DNA of 64,000 nt, taken from positions 60,840-124,839 of the forward strand of contig JAUZSC010000016.1 of NCBI GenBank assembly GCA_030949825.1. The letters are read 5' to 3'. Origin of the DNA: Sulfurimonas sp. (GTDB taxonomy: Bacteria > Campylobacterota > Campylobacteria > Campylobacterales > Sulfurimonadaceae). How positions within the stretch are numbered: position 1 is the stretch's first letter; the number at the start of each line of letters is the position of its first letter. Positions 47,607 through 57,665 of the stretch are shown here, piece by piece. Position numbers and translations under genes: made by a program. The notes under the pieces are model-generated. The model was not told the DNA's origin. It worked only from the letters and a program-made list of their open reading frames with translations, and ran no database searches.

Positions 47607-49815
47607 ACCCGATGCAATTTGTCCTAATGCTATTCCTCCATCATTTGGAGGAAACTTATTCCCTATGATTGCATTTGGAAATCTTTTCCATATAAGCTCT
47701 AAAAGTATTCTATTTTGAAACACGCCTCCTCCTAAAACGAGAGGAAGATTATAATCTTCATAGACCGTACTTATTATTTCTACTAAGGTGTGAAAAAATC
47801 TACTTACAGCGGTACTTGTGTCTTTTTCTAAAATTATTTCTTGAATCATTGGGTCTATATTTATAATGTTGTTTTCATACATAAAATTATAGGAACCTTT
47901 AATAGAATTATTATATAAAGCCTCCATCATCATTCCACTTTCACCTTCAAAACTCATAACATGTATGATTCCAAGTAAAGATGAAACTGCGTCAAAAAGA
48001 CGACCAACTGAAGAGCTTAAAGGAGCATTTAAAGATTTTTTCCAAGCGATATAATAGGTATTTAATTCCACCTTTGTAAAAGCATGTATAGTTGGGTTGT
48101 TCATTCCTATTGCTTCTTTGCCAAAGGAGTCAAAAAGTAAACTCAAAGCCACCCGTTTAGGCTCTTTAATGGCTTTAGTTCCTCCTAAAAGTTTAAAGTA
48201 TTTGATATGTGCAATGCGCTCAAATCCCTGATAATCACAGCTCAGAAATTCGCCACCCCATAAGTTTTTGTCATCTCCATAACCTGTACCATCAAAAACT
48301 ACACCAAACACTTTTTCTTTGAGCTTTTTTTCTGCCATTACTCCAAGTATATGCGCATAATGATGTTGTAGTTCTTTTGTTGGAGTATCAGTCATATGTG
48401 CTAACTTTGTACTTTCATAGTTTGGGTGTTTATCGTGGATGATAATATCAGCTTCAAATTTATATATGCGCTTAAGCGTATTGATATTTTTTTTCATAAT
48501 GCTCTATAGAACTGATACTATTTAAGTCACCAATATGAGGAGAAAGAATAGCCTTCTCATCCATTCCAATCGCAATAGTACTTTTTTGATTCGCTCCCAT
48601 TGCTAAAAGATTATTCTGCAACTTATAGGGAAGTTTTACACTTGTTGGGGCATATCCTCGTGCGCGTCTAAGCATAATTTCTTGCGCATTTACAATCATC
48701 ATTACAGAATCATCACAAGCATTTACGATATCACGATTATGATCTAAAATATAATCATAGATGCCATGGAGTTTTTGAACTTCCTTTAAACTTGTGCAAA
48801 TCGGTTCATCACTCAAGTTAGCTGATGTTACAATCAGAGGAGTGTCTAACTTAGAAAGTAACAAAAGATGCAAAGGAGTGTAGGGTAGAAGCAAGCCGAT
48901 ATAAGGAATATTTGGTGCTATTAAATTGTTTTTTGACTTTGCCTTGAGTAAAACTATTGGACGCTCTTTTGAGAGAAGTAAATTTTCTTCTGCTTGAGAT
49001 ATATTTGCTAAACTTTTTGCCATAGTTATATCTTTTACCATGACTGCAAAAGGCTTTTTAGGTCTTGCTTTTCTTAGTCTTAGCTTTTTAATGGCTTCAT
49101 CATTACTAGCATCACATACGAGATGATAGCCTCCAACACCTTTTATAGCAAGAATATTTCCCTTTAAAAGTAAGTCTACAACCTTAGCTACAATGTTTTT
49201 TTGATACAGTTGGTTCTTCTTATTTTGGGCATCTATTAGCTCTAATGTAGGACCACAATCAAAACAGCCAATAGGCTGTGCATGGTAGCGACGATTAAGG
49301 GGGTCTGTATATTCTTTATTGCACTTCTCGCACATCTCAAAATCTTTCATGGAAGTGTTTTTTCTATCATAAGGCAAATCGTAAATCATAGAGTAGCGAA
49401 CACCACAATGTGTACAGCTAATAAAAGGGTACTTATAGCGATGGTTTGTTTTATCAAAGAGTTCTTTTTCACACTCCTTGCAAGTATATATATCAGGAGG
49501 AATGTCAGCGCTATAATTGTGGTGAGTCTGAGAATCTAAAATCTTAAATGATGTAAATACTTTAGAGTCTATTTTTTGTGTATTTATAGTATCGATAAAA
49601 GCTAAAGAGGGCAGTTCTTTTTCTATTTTTTGTAAAAAAACCTTTAGAAGCTCAGCAGAAGTCGTGAGGGTTATCACGAGGCCTTGCGTATCGTTGAGTA
49701 CAGTTCCATGCACTTTGAGCGAAGTAGCTAAACTATATATAAAGGGGCGAAATCCAACCCCTTGTACGCGTCCTGTAATTGTTACTTTATAAGTAAAGTG
49801 CCCCATGTACCGCAT
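47595..49815 (-). CDS. hypF: Hydrogenase maturation carbamoyltransferase HypF, frameshifted
   Basis: HypF makes carbamoyl-AMP and transfers the carbamoyl group to HypE. In order: acylphosphatase domain (GRVQGVGFRPFIYSLA), two Zn-finger CxxC pairs (CKECEKEL, CTHCGVRYSM, CEKCNKEY, CFDCGPTLE), a YrdC-like domain (IKGVGGYHLVCDASND) and a Kae1-like domain with HHYAH and FDGTGYGDDKNLWGGEF. The first part (49815-48472) and the second (48497-47595) are joined if the A8 run near 48490 is read as A7 (EHYEKNINTLKRIYKF). The start may be ATG 49806. It overlaps hydE. Confidence 0.9.
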
Positions 49816-51715
49816 TCTCCTTGCCCATAGGGAAGATTTTATTTGTGTGTGGTTTGTACTGTCCTATTGTTCTTTGTATTCTAGCATAGAGTGATTGATT
49901 TGCAAATGTTTCACCACTAAGTACAAGGTTATTTGTTTTTACTTTTTCTAAAAGCTGTGGAACAATTTCACCAATATAGTCTCCAAATGATTCATAAATA
50001 CTGTAACACATATAATCGTTCTCAACATCACCTAATTGATAACTCATAATACTTGTTAAAAAAGCATAATTATCAAAACGATTGTCTTTTACTTTTGTAT
50101 CGATTTGTAAGCCACCTTTGCCTAAAAAGCTAAGTGCTTCGGCTGAGATACCCTCAAAACTTTCATCTTCAAGACCAAGGGTGATGGCGGTTACTTCAAA
50201 AATATCCATATCTCCTGCTAAGTTGTCTAAACGCTCCCAAATCTCAGGGTATGCTTTTTTATAATTTCCAACAAGTCTATCTGAGCCATCTCTAAGTGTA
50301 CTTATTTTTTCCCATAAGTTGTCTGATTCAAAATCTATTGCAGGAACTGCATTGATGACCTTTGTGCCGTTGTAGTACAAAAAATTAAGTGAGCCATCAA
50401 AATGTACACCGACTGTTTTTTGTCCTAGTAAATTATGTTCTGCTATGACTGACATCATTGATGCTTCGTATTGTCCGAACTGCTTTTCATTTGAATGTTG
50501 GCTTTCTAAATCTTCATTTTCAAACATATATATTTCATTTGAGTGAATAGAATCGAAAACTTCTAAAGAGTCTATTATATTGTTGCCATCAACATTTACA
50601 CAAGCTAAGTCATGCGCTACACTTACTCTTTTTATAGCACTTGGAACCTGCGTTGGATACAAGATTCTCTCACCAGAAATAAACAATGTTACATCTTGAT
50701 TTATAAATATTTTTGTATCTTTTTGTGTTTGAATGGGCATGTCAAAATCTACTAAAAAGTCTGCTTCCTCTGTTTCATCACATTCTTTATAGGCAATATA
50801 ATCAAGCCCAGCAGATACCGCTTCTTTTGATAAAAGCATTGTCATACCCTCATCTGGGTATTTCACTAAAACTGAAGAGCCATAAAGTTCTTTGAGTTCA
50901 TCACTTTTAGTAGCAACTCTAAGAAGTGGTCGCTCAATACTTAGCAAGGCATTAAACTCTTGTTCTACTACCATCAAGTGCGTATTAAGTGCAGATGCAG
51001 ATACTATTATGAGTGTTGATTCACTCACTTTGTCCTTATTGTTTTTAGGATTAAAAAACTTTCTATATCCGTGTTGTGTTTTCATTAGCACACTTTTTCC
51101 AGCAGCAACGGCACCACCACTTACTTCAAAAAGCTTTCTAAAATCACCTTTGTTATGTGCAAGATGTTCGCTTTCTTTGTCAAGCATACGAATAGAAATA
51201 CCGCACTCAATACAAGAAATAAGCTTGTAGTCAAGTCTAAGTGCATTTACTTTTGCCTCTTCTTCACAGGCTTTACAGGGAACTAAAAATTTCATGGTGG
51301 TGTTAGCGCGTTTATACGGATACTTTGTTAAAAATGGATGTTGTGAACCACAGTTATTGCAAGAAGTAAAAGGATAATAATAGCGTCGAGATGCAACATC
51401 AAACATCTCTTTTTGACATGTTGGACAGGGTGCAATATTTACAGGTAAGTCTACTTCTTGTATGCTTTGAAATACTGGTTTTTCTTCGCTAAAATAATGT
51501 TTTGATTTTCCAAAGAAAAGTGATGAGGGTAAGATGTCTTCAAGCCCTAGTAAAAAAGATTCAAGTTTTTCATCTTCTTGTCTACAAATTAAGACAATTT
51601 TAGCATCTGTTTGAAGTACTTCAGCTATTATTTCTTGTTTTGCAGCATATGCACGAATAAGTTGTGTAATATAATTTTTGTTAGATGAAAATTTCATTTC
51701 AAAGATAAAATACAT
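49787..51715 (-). CDS. hydE: HydE, degenerate HypF paralogue of Campylobacterota hydrogenase operons
   Basis: 642 aa. HypF-like Zn fingers are intact (CPTCQKEMFDVASRRYYYPF, CNNCGSQHPF, CKACEEEAK, CIECGISIRM), but the acylphosphatase motif is absent and the HHxAH metal site of the Kae1-like domain reads SMMSV...AEHN, so carbamoyl chemistry is unlikely. The order hydA-B-C-D-E is that of Wolinella and Helicobacter hydrogenase operons, where HydE is needed for activity. It probably acts as a specific maturation or scaffold partner. It overlaps hypF by 29 bp and lies about 145 bp after hydD. Confidence 0.8.
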   Translation of the reverse strand: MYFIFEMKFSSNKNYITQLIRAYAAKQEIIAEVLQTDAKIVLICRQEDEKLESFLLGLEDILPSSLFFGKSKHYFSEEKPVFQSIQEVDLPVNIAPCPTCQKEMFDVASRRYYYPFTSCNNCGSQHPFLTKYPYKRANTTMKFLVPCKACEEEAKVNALRLDYKLISCIECGISIRMLDKESEHLAHNKGDFRKLFEVSGGAVAAGKSVLMKTQHGYRKFFNPKNNKDKVSESTLIIVSASALNTHLMVVEQEFNALLSIERPLLRVATKSDELKELYGSSVLVKYPDEGMTMLLSKEAVSAGLDYIAYKECDETEEADFLVDFDMPIQTQKDTKIFINQDVTLFISGERILYPTQVPSAIKRVSVAHDLACVNVDGNNIIDSLEVFDSIHSNEIYMFENEDLESQHSNEKQFGQYEASMMSVIAEHNLLGQKTVGVHFDGSLNFLYYNGTKVINAVPAIDFESDNLWEKISTLRDGSDRLVGNYKKAYPEIWERLDNLAGDMDIFEVTAITLGLEDESFEGISAEALSFLGKGGLQIDTKVKDNRFDNYAFLTSIMSYQLGDVENDYMCYSIYESFGDYIGEIVPQLLEKVKTNNLVLSGETFANQSLYARIQRTIGQYKPHTNKIFPMGKENAVHGALYL

Positions 51716-51860
51716 TTGGTTCCTTGTATGTTTGAATAGATTTATATACTATTGAACTGAGTAAATGAAGTAGTTAACTTAAATCAAGGAGATAACTAAA
51801 GATTATTATATATAATCTTACTCAGCTCAGGAGTATATAGAAATTACTAATCCAGAACTG

Positions 51861-52418
51861 TTAGCGATAACTAGCAACAGTCGGATTAGCGCATGACTCT
51901 ATAACTGTTTCAAAAGAAACAAGCTCTGAGTTTTTTCTTTGGAGAGAAATATCAGATTTATCTAATTCTTCAAATATTGCATCAAGAAGTTTTGGCATAT
52001 GTTCAAGTGCTTCAGGGGTCATCCCATTTTTCACTTCGATTATATCTTGAGGCACCATAGTGATAAGTTGTACTTCACCCATATCTTCATGGAAAGTACA
52101 AATCTCAATCATCATCGTAATTTCAACTTCATTCGCAGTTTTACGAGTAGCACCTTCATTGGACATAACTTCATCAGCATTTTCAGAACTAATAGTGCCT
52201 ACTGGACCTTCTTTAGAACCTGTTCCAACTACAATTACCTTGTCGTATTCTTGATAGTATGTCATCAAACTAAAGCCAAGCGTACCACCCTCGACAATAT
52301 TTAAATTCTCAGGTATTTCATAATTCTCAGAAATATACTGTACTAAGTATGCGCCAAGTCCTTCATCATGAAAAAGTATGTTTCCAATTCCGATAAGTGC
52401 TATTTTTTTAAGTGCCAA
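51861..52418 (-). CDS. hydD: HydD, hydrogenase large-subunit maturation endopeptidase
   Basis: 185 aa. ALIGIGNILFHDEGLGAYLV holds the Ni-sensing Glu, and GTLGFSLMTYYQEYDKVIVVGTGS follows, in place of the more usual GGTxGL/D block. It cleaves the C-terminal peptide of HydB after Ni incorporation. It lies 23 bp after hydC on the same strand. Confidence 0.9.
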   Translation of the reverse strand: MALKKIALIGIGNILFHDEGLGAYLVQYISENYEIPENLNIVEGGTLGFSLMTYYQEYDKVIVVGTGSKEGPVGTISSENADEVMSNEGATRKTANEVEITMMIEICTFHEDMGEVQLITMVPQDIIEVKNGMTPEALEHMPKLLDAIFEELDKSDISLQRKNSELVSFETVIESCANPTVASYR

Positions 52419-52441
52419 ATTTTACCTTTAAACAAAGAAGC

Positions 52442-53191
52442 TTAGGCTTCTTTGTCCTGTTTATCTTCTTTTACAAATTTACTACCACCAACAACAATAG
52501 CGATATCGCCTTCTTGCCAGAAAATAGTTCTCCATACTTGATAGTATACATGAAATGCTATCCAAGCAAGTATTATCCACATAGTAACATGGTGAGCAAT
52601 TCGTAAATCCATAATACTAGCTGTTGGTCCAGCTCCAACCATCCATCCAGCAACTGGTATAGTCCAATCTGTTGCAATATGTAAAACAGTAGGCCACCAT
52701 TCACCAACACTACTTAATCCTGATGCTAGTCCATGTACATACATTTGAAGACCTGTAAAAAGCATCCATGCAATTAAAATATGAAAAATCATAAAGTAAA
52801 CAGTATTAAAACTATCTGCATGTGTTGAATCAAAGTTTTTAACACGGTTTAGAGTAATAAGATTAACTAAAACAGCAGCAAATTCTTTTATATTTTTACC
52901 TGTTGGTAAAAGTTTTTTATATGGCTTTTCAAAGCGAGAAAAGAAATATAAATATGCAATAACAATAGAAGTTACATCAAAAATAATCGCTACCATAAAG
53001 TGACCCCATCTATTCCATGCCATTACATATTTGTCTACAGCATCTTCATTCATAAACGCTACATAATATGGCTCTGCAATATAGAGTCCAGTAGCAACAG
53101 CTACCATCATGCTAAATACATTGACCCAGTGGATGATTCTCATCGCACCGGTCATTCTTTCAACTTTTTCATATCCTTCTTTAGTAGACAT
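52442..53191 (-). CDS. hydC: HydC, hydrogenase cytochrome b subunit
   Basis: Membrane di-haem cytochrome b that passes electrons from HydA to quinone. His-rich helices are visible: RIIHWVNVFSMMVAVATGLY, WGHFMVAIIFDV, FHILIAWMLFTGLQMY and RIAHHVTMWIILAWIAFHVYY. The likely start is ATG 53191 with a strong AAGGAGG site; an in-frame ATG at 53224 would overlap hydB. 10 bp separate it from hydB. Confidence 0.9.
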   Translation of the reverse strand: MSTKEGYEKVERMTGAMRIIHWVNVFSMMVAVATGLYIAEPYYVAFMNEDAVDKYVMAWNRWGHFMVAIIFDVTSIVIAYLYFFSRFEKPYKKLLPTGKNIKEFAAVLVNLITLNRVKNFDSTHADSFNTVYFMIFHILIAWMLFTGLQMYVHGLASGLSSVGEWWPTVLHIATDWTIPVAGWMVGAGPTASIMDLRIAHHVTMWIILAWIAFHVYYQVWRTIFWQEGDIAIVVGGSKFVKEDKQDKEA

Positions 53192-53201
53192 TATAGCCTC
53201 C

Positions 53202-55049
53202 TTAGAATGCACAAGTAGGGTCAACTTTATAAGTAGCTAACTCCTTACCTTGTGTATCCATGATATGAACTGAACATGCTATACATGGGTCAAAACTGTG
53301 CACCGTTCTAATGATTTCTAATGGCTCTTCAGGATTTGCAACTACTGTCCCAATAATTGCCGCTTCATAAGCACCAACCTCACCATGTGGTCCACGAGGT
53401 CCAGCATTCCAAGTAGAAGGAACTACAGCTTGGAAGTTTGCAACTTTACCATCTTTAATTCTCATCCAATGACCGAGTGCACCCCTTGGAGCTTCAGCTA
53501 AAGCTCTACCTTTACAATCAACAGAAACTTTATCAAAATCAAAATCAGTCCAAGTACTTAAATCGCCACTAGCTGCATTTTTAGCTAACTCTGCTGCCCA
53601 TTCAACCATTGCATCACCAATCATCTCTGTCTCAATAGCACGCGCTGCTGTTCTACCAACAGTGGAAAATAAAACAGTTAAAGGTAAGCCAGAGCGTTTA
53701 AGAAAATTACCTGCATATTTAACAGTACGCTTATCTCCATCAACATATCCGATTACTATACGAGCAAGAGGACCAACTTCTACTTTTTTGCCATCATACA
53801 ATGGAGATTTAATCCATGAGTATTTTTCATCTGTTTTAAGATAAGCATAGCCATCATCTCTTTTGTCAAGTCCTGTATACTCAGGAATAGTAGTACCATC
53901 GTATGGATGCTCTGGTGCACCAGTACCCTCATACCAAGAGTGTGTTACATCTTCTGTAATTTTTGTTTCATCAAGTTTATGCACTTGAGAGATATCTCCA
54001 TCAAGAACTACACCACTTTTAAAGAATGTATCTGCCTTATAAAAACCAGTATCATCTAGTCTAAAGTCACCGTATGTCATATATGAAAGGATACCACCAC
54101 CAGTACCACCAACAGCTTTACCTAATGCACCTTTATGACTACTTGCATGGAATGTTGCATTACCATCAGTAGCTTCAGGAGCGTACATTGTACCTGCCAT
54201 ATAAATATCTGGAAGATATGCACCTTTAATAAAGTCATTTGTTTCTTTAAGTAATTGTTGAAAAAGAGCGATACGCGCAGGATTTTGAATATCTTGAACA
54301 CATGTTACTCCACCAACAACTAAAGATTGAGGATGTGGATTTTTTCCACCAAAAATTGCTTGCATTTTTGCCATATCTCTTTGTACATCAAGTGCTTTAA
54401 GATAATGCGCTACACCAATTAGATTTTGCTCAGGTGTTAGTTTATAGTTATTGTTACCCCAGTACCCATTTCCAAAAATACCTAAACGACCTTCTTTTAC
54501 AAACTTAATAATACGGTCCTGAATCGCTTTAAAGTCTGCTGCACCAGAGATAGAAGGAGCATGACCTGCTACATCCGCCCATTTTTGTGCTTCTTTTGCA
54601 GTTGCAGCAGGATCTGCTTTTGTAGCATCTACTACATCTACAAAGTCAAGTGCATGAAGATGATAAAAGTGAACCAAGTGATCATGAACATAAAGAGCAC
54701 CCTGAATAAGATTACGAACTATACGAGCATTTTTTGGAATGGTAATGTCAAATGCATCTTCAACCGCTTCAATACTTCTTTGGTAGTGTGTACCAGTACA
54801 AACACCACAAATACGCATAGTCATAAGACCAACATCTCTAGGGTCACGACCTTTTACAATTGTTTCAATCCCTCTAAACATAGTAGAAGATGAAAATGCA
54901 TCTATGATTTTATTGTCACTATTAATAATAGCTTCAATTCTTAAGTGTCCCTCAATCCTTGTTATAGGATCAACAATTATATGCTTATTACCATTCTCAT
55001 CTGTTGTATGAAAATTTCCATCTGTATTTGTATGTTTTTTTCTTGACAT
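53202..55049 (-). CDS. hydB: HydB, [NiFe]-hydrogenase large subunit
   Basis: 615 aa. The Ni ligands are RICGVCTGTH near residue 78 and DPCIACSVH near residue 586; the latter is followed by a 20-residue tail (IMDTQGKELATYKVDPTCAF) that HydD should remove after the His. The N-terminal IIVDPITRIEGHLRIE is the usual family start. It contains the bimetallic active site of a membrane-bound uptake (group 1) hydrogenase. It overlaps the hydA stop by one base. Confidence 0.95.
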   Translation of the reverse strand: MSRKKHTNTDGNFHTTDENGNKHIIVDPITRIEGHLRIEAIINSDNKIIDAFSSSTMFRGIETIVKGRDPRDVGLMTMRICGVCTGTHYQRSIEAVEDAFDITIPKNARIVRNLIQGALYVHDHLVHFYHLHALDFVDVVDATKADPAATAKEAQKWADVAGHAPSISGAADFKAIQDRIIKFVKEGRLGIFGNGYWGNNNYKLTPEQNLIGVAHYLKALDVQRDMAKMQAIFGGKNPHPQSLVVGGVTCVQDIQNPARIALFQQLLKETNDFIKGAYLPDIYMAGTMYAPEATDGNATFHASSHKGALGKAVGGTGGGILSYMTYGDFRLDDTGFYKADTFFKSGVVLDGDISQVHKLDETKITEDVTHSWYEGTGAPEHPYDGTTIPEYTGLDKRDDGYAYLKTDEKYSWIKSPLYDGKKVEVGPLARIVIGYVDGDKRTVKYAGNFLKRSGLPLTVLFSTVGRTAARAIETEMIGDAMVEWAAELAKNAASGDLSTWTDFDFDKVSVDCKGRALAEAPRGALGHWMRIKDGKVANFQAVVPSTWNAGPRGPHGEVGAYEAAIIGTVVANPEEPLEIIRTVHSFDPCIACSVHIMDTQGKELATYKVDPTCAF

Positions 55050-56284
55050 TAGTTTACTCCTTCATCGTCTTTTTTACCTGCTACTGCACTTGCTGCTGCA
55101 TGAATACCGATACCGATACCTGCTGCTGTTAATAAACCTAAACCGAATTCATCAACTGTTTTTTCAACGCCACCTGTTGGTGCTTTTATGTTTGCACTTG
55201 CCATTGGTCTTTCATATGCGTACTTATCCCAGAAATCTGGTTCAGAACAGCCAATACATCCTCGACCAACACCAATAGGCCAATTCACACCCTCGTTATA
55301 ACGAACGATAGAACAGTTGTTAAATGTCATTGGACCTTTACAACCAACTTTATAAAGACAAAAGTTATTTTTCGCACCCTCGTCACCAAATTCTTCTACA
55401 TATTCTCCTGCATCAAAGTGCGCGCGTCTTTCACAGTTATCATGGATTCTATATCCAAATGCAAACTTAGGTCTTAAAAGAGAATCAAGTTCAGGAATAC
55501 TTCCTGTAAGAACGTAATGTAAAATTACACCTACCATATTTGATGGATTTGCTGGACATGCTGGAATATTGATAATTGGTTTACCCTTAACAACATCCAT
55601 AACACCAACTGCATCAGTAGGATTTGGAGCGGCTGCTGGAATACCACCAAAAGTAGCACAAGAACCAACTGCAACTACTGCTGCTGCTCCCTCTGCTGCA
55701 CGGTGAAGGTGTTGCTCGAATGTTTCACCACTTGCACCAATCGTACCATATTGTCCATTCATTCCTAGAGGAACTGCACCCTCTACAAAAAGAAGATATT
55801 TACCATGAAAATGTTCCATAGCTTCGTCCATCTGCTTTTCAGCTTGATGTCCTGATGCAGCTTGAAGTGTTTCATGAAACTCTAGAGAGATAATATCTAA
55901 AATTATTTCATCTATTTGTGGTCCATCTGAACGAAGAAGAGCTTCAGAGTTACCAGCACAATCTGAAAGTTCTACCCATATTACTGGTACTCTGTTCATT
56001 AGTTCGGCAGCCTTAGCAACCAATGGAGTAAAAGAAGCAGGTAGCATTAACATTGCTGTTGTTGCTGATGCCCATTTAAGAAAATCTCTTCTTTGTAAAC
56101 CTTGCTCCTCAATCGTTTGAGTAAAGTCCATTCTATTGTTTAGTGGAGTGAGTTTTTGTAACTCATCTAAACGCTCCTGACATTGTATAAAAAGATTATC
56201 ATAATATGAATCACCTTTATTTGTATCTACTTTAGCACTCTCGGCTGTAAATAGCTTTTTTATCCCTTCTATTCTATCGCTCAT
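55049..56284 (-). CDS. hydA: HydA, [NiFe]-hydrogenase small subunit, Tat-exported, with altered proximal-cluster motif
   Basis: Electron-transfer subunit with three Fe-S clusters. The twin-arginine signal RRDFLKWASA is near residue 63, and a C-terminal anchor helix is visible (LLTAAGIGIGIHAAASAV). The medial and distal ligands are standard (HDNCERRAHFD, FCLYKVGCKGPMTFNNC, RGCIGCSEPDFW). The first proximal motif is CAGN where CTGC is usual: the second cysteine is Asn, while the following SEALLRS is conserved. GSCATFGG and PACPANPSN supply the other two cysteines. The start ATG 56284 has an AAGGGG site; an in-frame ATG at 56347 is less likely. Confidence 0.92.
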   Translation of the reverse strand: MSDRIEGIKKLFTAESAKVDTNKGDSYYDNLFIQCQERLDELQKLTPLNNRMDFTQTIEEQGLQRRDFLKWASATTAMLMLPASFTPLVAKAAELMNRVPVIWVELSDCAGNSEALLRSDGPQIDEIILDIISLEFHETLQAASGHQAEKQMDEAMEHFHGKYLLFVEGAVPLGMNGQYGTIGASGETFEQHLHRAAEGAAAVVAVGSCATFGGIPAAAPNPTDAVGVMDVVKGKPIINIPACPANPSNMVGVILHYVLTGSIPELDSLLRPKFAFGYRIHDNCERRAHFDAGEYVEEFGDEGAKNNFCLYKVGCKGPMTFNNCSIVRYNEGVNWPIGVGRGCIGCSEPDFWDKYAYERPMASANIKAPTGGVEKTVDEFGLGLLTAAGIGIGIHAAASAVAGKKDDEGVN

Positions 56285-56410
56285 TCTGAACCCCTTTTTT
56301 CTGTATGAATAATCGTTCACAATACTACAAGAGAATAACTTAAACAAATATTATAATATCAATAATTACTCCAATAAATCTATTTTAAGACAAATTTACA
56401 CACTTGAAGT

Positions 56411-56422
56411 GAATATATATTC
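56411..56422. promoter_or_regulatory. Palindrome GAATATATATTC in the hydA/cytochrome divergent promoter region
   Basis: The same 12-bp palindrome as at 47265-47276. It lies 127 bp upstream of hydA and 89 bp upstream of the divergent cytochrome gene, where promoters of both must be. A shared Ni- or H2-responsive regulator is possible. Confidence 0.4.
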
Positions 56423-56510
56423 ATCTATATTTAAGATATAAGTTTGTACTATACTGAACTATGATTCACTAATATGGTTTTTCATAAATAAATAATTAAA
56501 GAGAGATACA

Positions 56511-57263
56511 ATGAAAAAAGAAGGTGCTTTTAATTTACCATCACTTCGAATGTCTACGCGCGTGCTATTTAGTGGTTATTTACTTGTAATGGGAATTGGT
56601 ATTCTTATGGCCTTAGCGCAAATTATGTTAACGCATGGAATGGCAGATGGAGAGATTGGGGTTTCTGTTGATGATATTGTTTACAGTTATCATGGAAATA
56701 GAAATTCATCTAAGTTAGAAGTAAAACTAAATGGCTCAATGCAAGATAAAGCAAGTGAAAAAGACAAAACACTTTTAGTAAAATGGGCTCGAGAAGGTGC
56801 AACACAAGAGACTTGGAAGGATGTACAACCAATCTTTGAAGCTAACTGTGTTGCATGTCACTCATCTATACCAGGGCTTCCTCACTTTACTGAGTACGAA
56901 GCTACAGCAGAGGTAGCAAAAACAGATATGGGTGCGTCGGTTGATTCCTTAACTAGGGTTTCGCATATTCACCTTTTTGGAATTGCGTTTATCTTTATCT
57001 TTTTAGGTTATATTTATTCAATGGCAGTTGGGATAAATGAGATATTTAAATCTATTGTAATGGCTATTCCTTTTGGATTTATCATCATTGATATATCCTC
57101 ATGGTGGGTAACTTCAATTTATCCAGGTTTCGCATGGTTTACAATTATTGGTGGATTTGGTTACATGATGGCATTTGCTGTAATGTGGTTTACATCAATG
57201 TACCAAATGTGGATTATGCCGAGAAATGGTAAAGCTTATGACAGTAATGAGTGGTTTAAGTAA
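56511..57263 (+). CDS. Membrane-bound c-type cytochrome, divergent to hydA
   Basis: 250 aa. The N-terminal helix (VLFSGYLLVMGIGILMAL), a periplasmic domain with one haem c motif (ANCVACHSSIPGLPHF) and four further helices (HLFGIAFIFIFLGYIYSMAV, IVMAIPFGFIIIDISSWWV, WFTIIGGFGYMMAFAVMWF) are visible. Conserved His in VSHIHLFGIAF may bind haem. It could accept electrons from, or dock near, the hydrogenase; this is inferred from position only. I do not recognise a named family. Confidence 0.7.
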   Translation: MKKEGAFNLPSLRMSTRVLFSGYLLVMGIGILMALAQIMLTHGMADGEIGVSVDDIVYSYHGNRNSSKLEVKLNGSMQDKASEKDKTLLVKWAREGATQETWKDVQPIFEANCVACHSSIPGLPHFTEYEATAEVAKTDMGASVDSLTRVSHIHLFGIAFIFIFLGYIYSMAVGINEIFKSIVMAIPFGFIIIDISSWWVTSIYPGFAWFTIIGGFGYMMAFAVMWFTSMYQMWIMPRNGKAYDSNEWFK

Positions 57264-57272
57264 GTTTAGAAA

Positions 57273-57656
57273 TTACTCCAAGCTAGCTATTAGTTTTTTA
57301 AGATTCTCAAAAATAGATAGCATGTGTGTTTTTAATGCATCTTCAAGTTCAAAACTATTGAAGATGGCTTCTAACTCTATGGTACTTACAATAGTTTTAG
57401 AATCCATTTCGTACACTGAAATGCGACAAGGTAAGTAGACTGAAAGTTCAGGGTGCTTACTCAGTACTGCTTGTGCTGCACTTGGGTTGCAGATTTCAAA
57501 GACTGTTATCTCTTTTTCTATTGGGAAACCTTTGCCTTGGAGTATCTCTTTAAAGGCGTACTCTTTTAAAATTCCAAAACTAAATTTTTTGACTTTATTT
57601 CTCAAGTCCTCTTGAACTGTATGAATATCTTTTTCTATGGTTTGTGTATAAATCAT
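57273..57656 (-). CDS. DUF302-family protein
   Basis: 127 aa cytoplasmic protein. The family pattern is FEICNPSAAQAVLSKHPELS followed by LPCRISVYE. DUF302 proteins are widespread near metal or redox genes; their role is unclear. It lies directly downstream of copA, probably in the same transcript. Confidence 0.8.
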   Translation of the reverse strand: MIYTQTIEKDIHTVQEDLRNKVKKFSFGILKEYAFKEILQGKGFPIEKEITVFEICNPSAAQAVLSKHPELSVYLPCRISVYEMDSKTIVSTIELEAIFNSFELEDALKTHMLSIFENLKKLIASLE

Positions 57657-57665
57657 GGTAATTCC

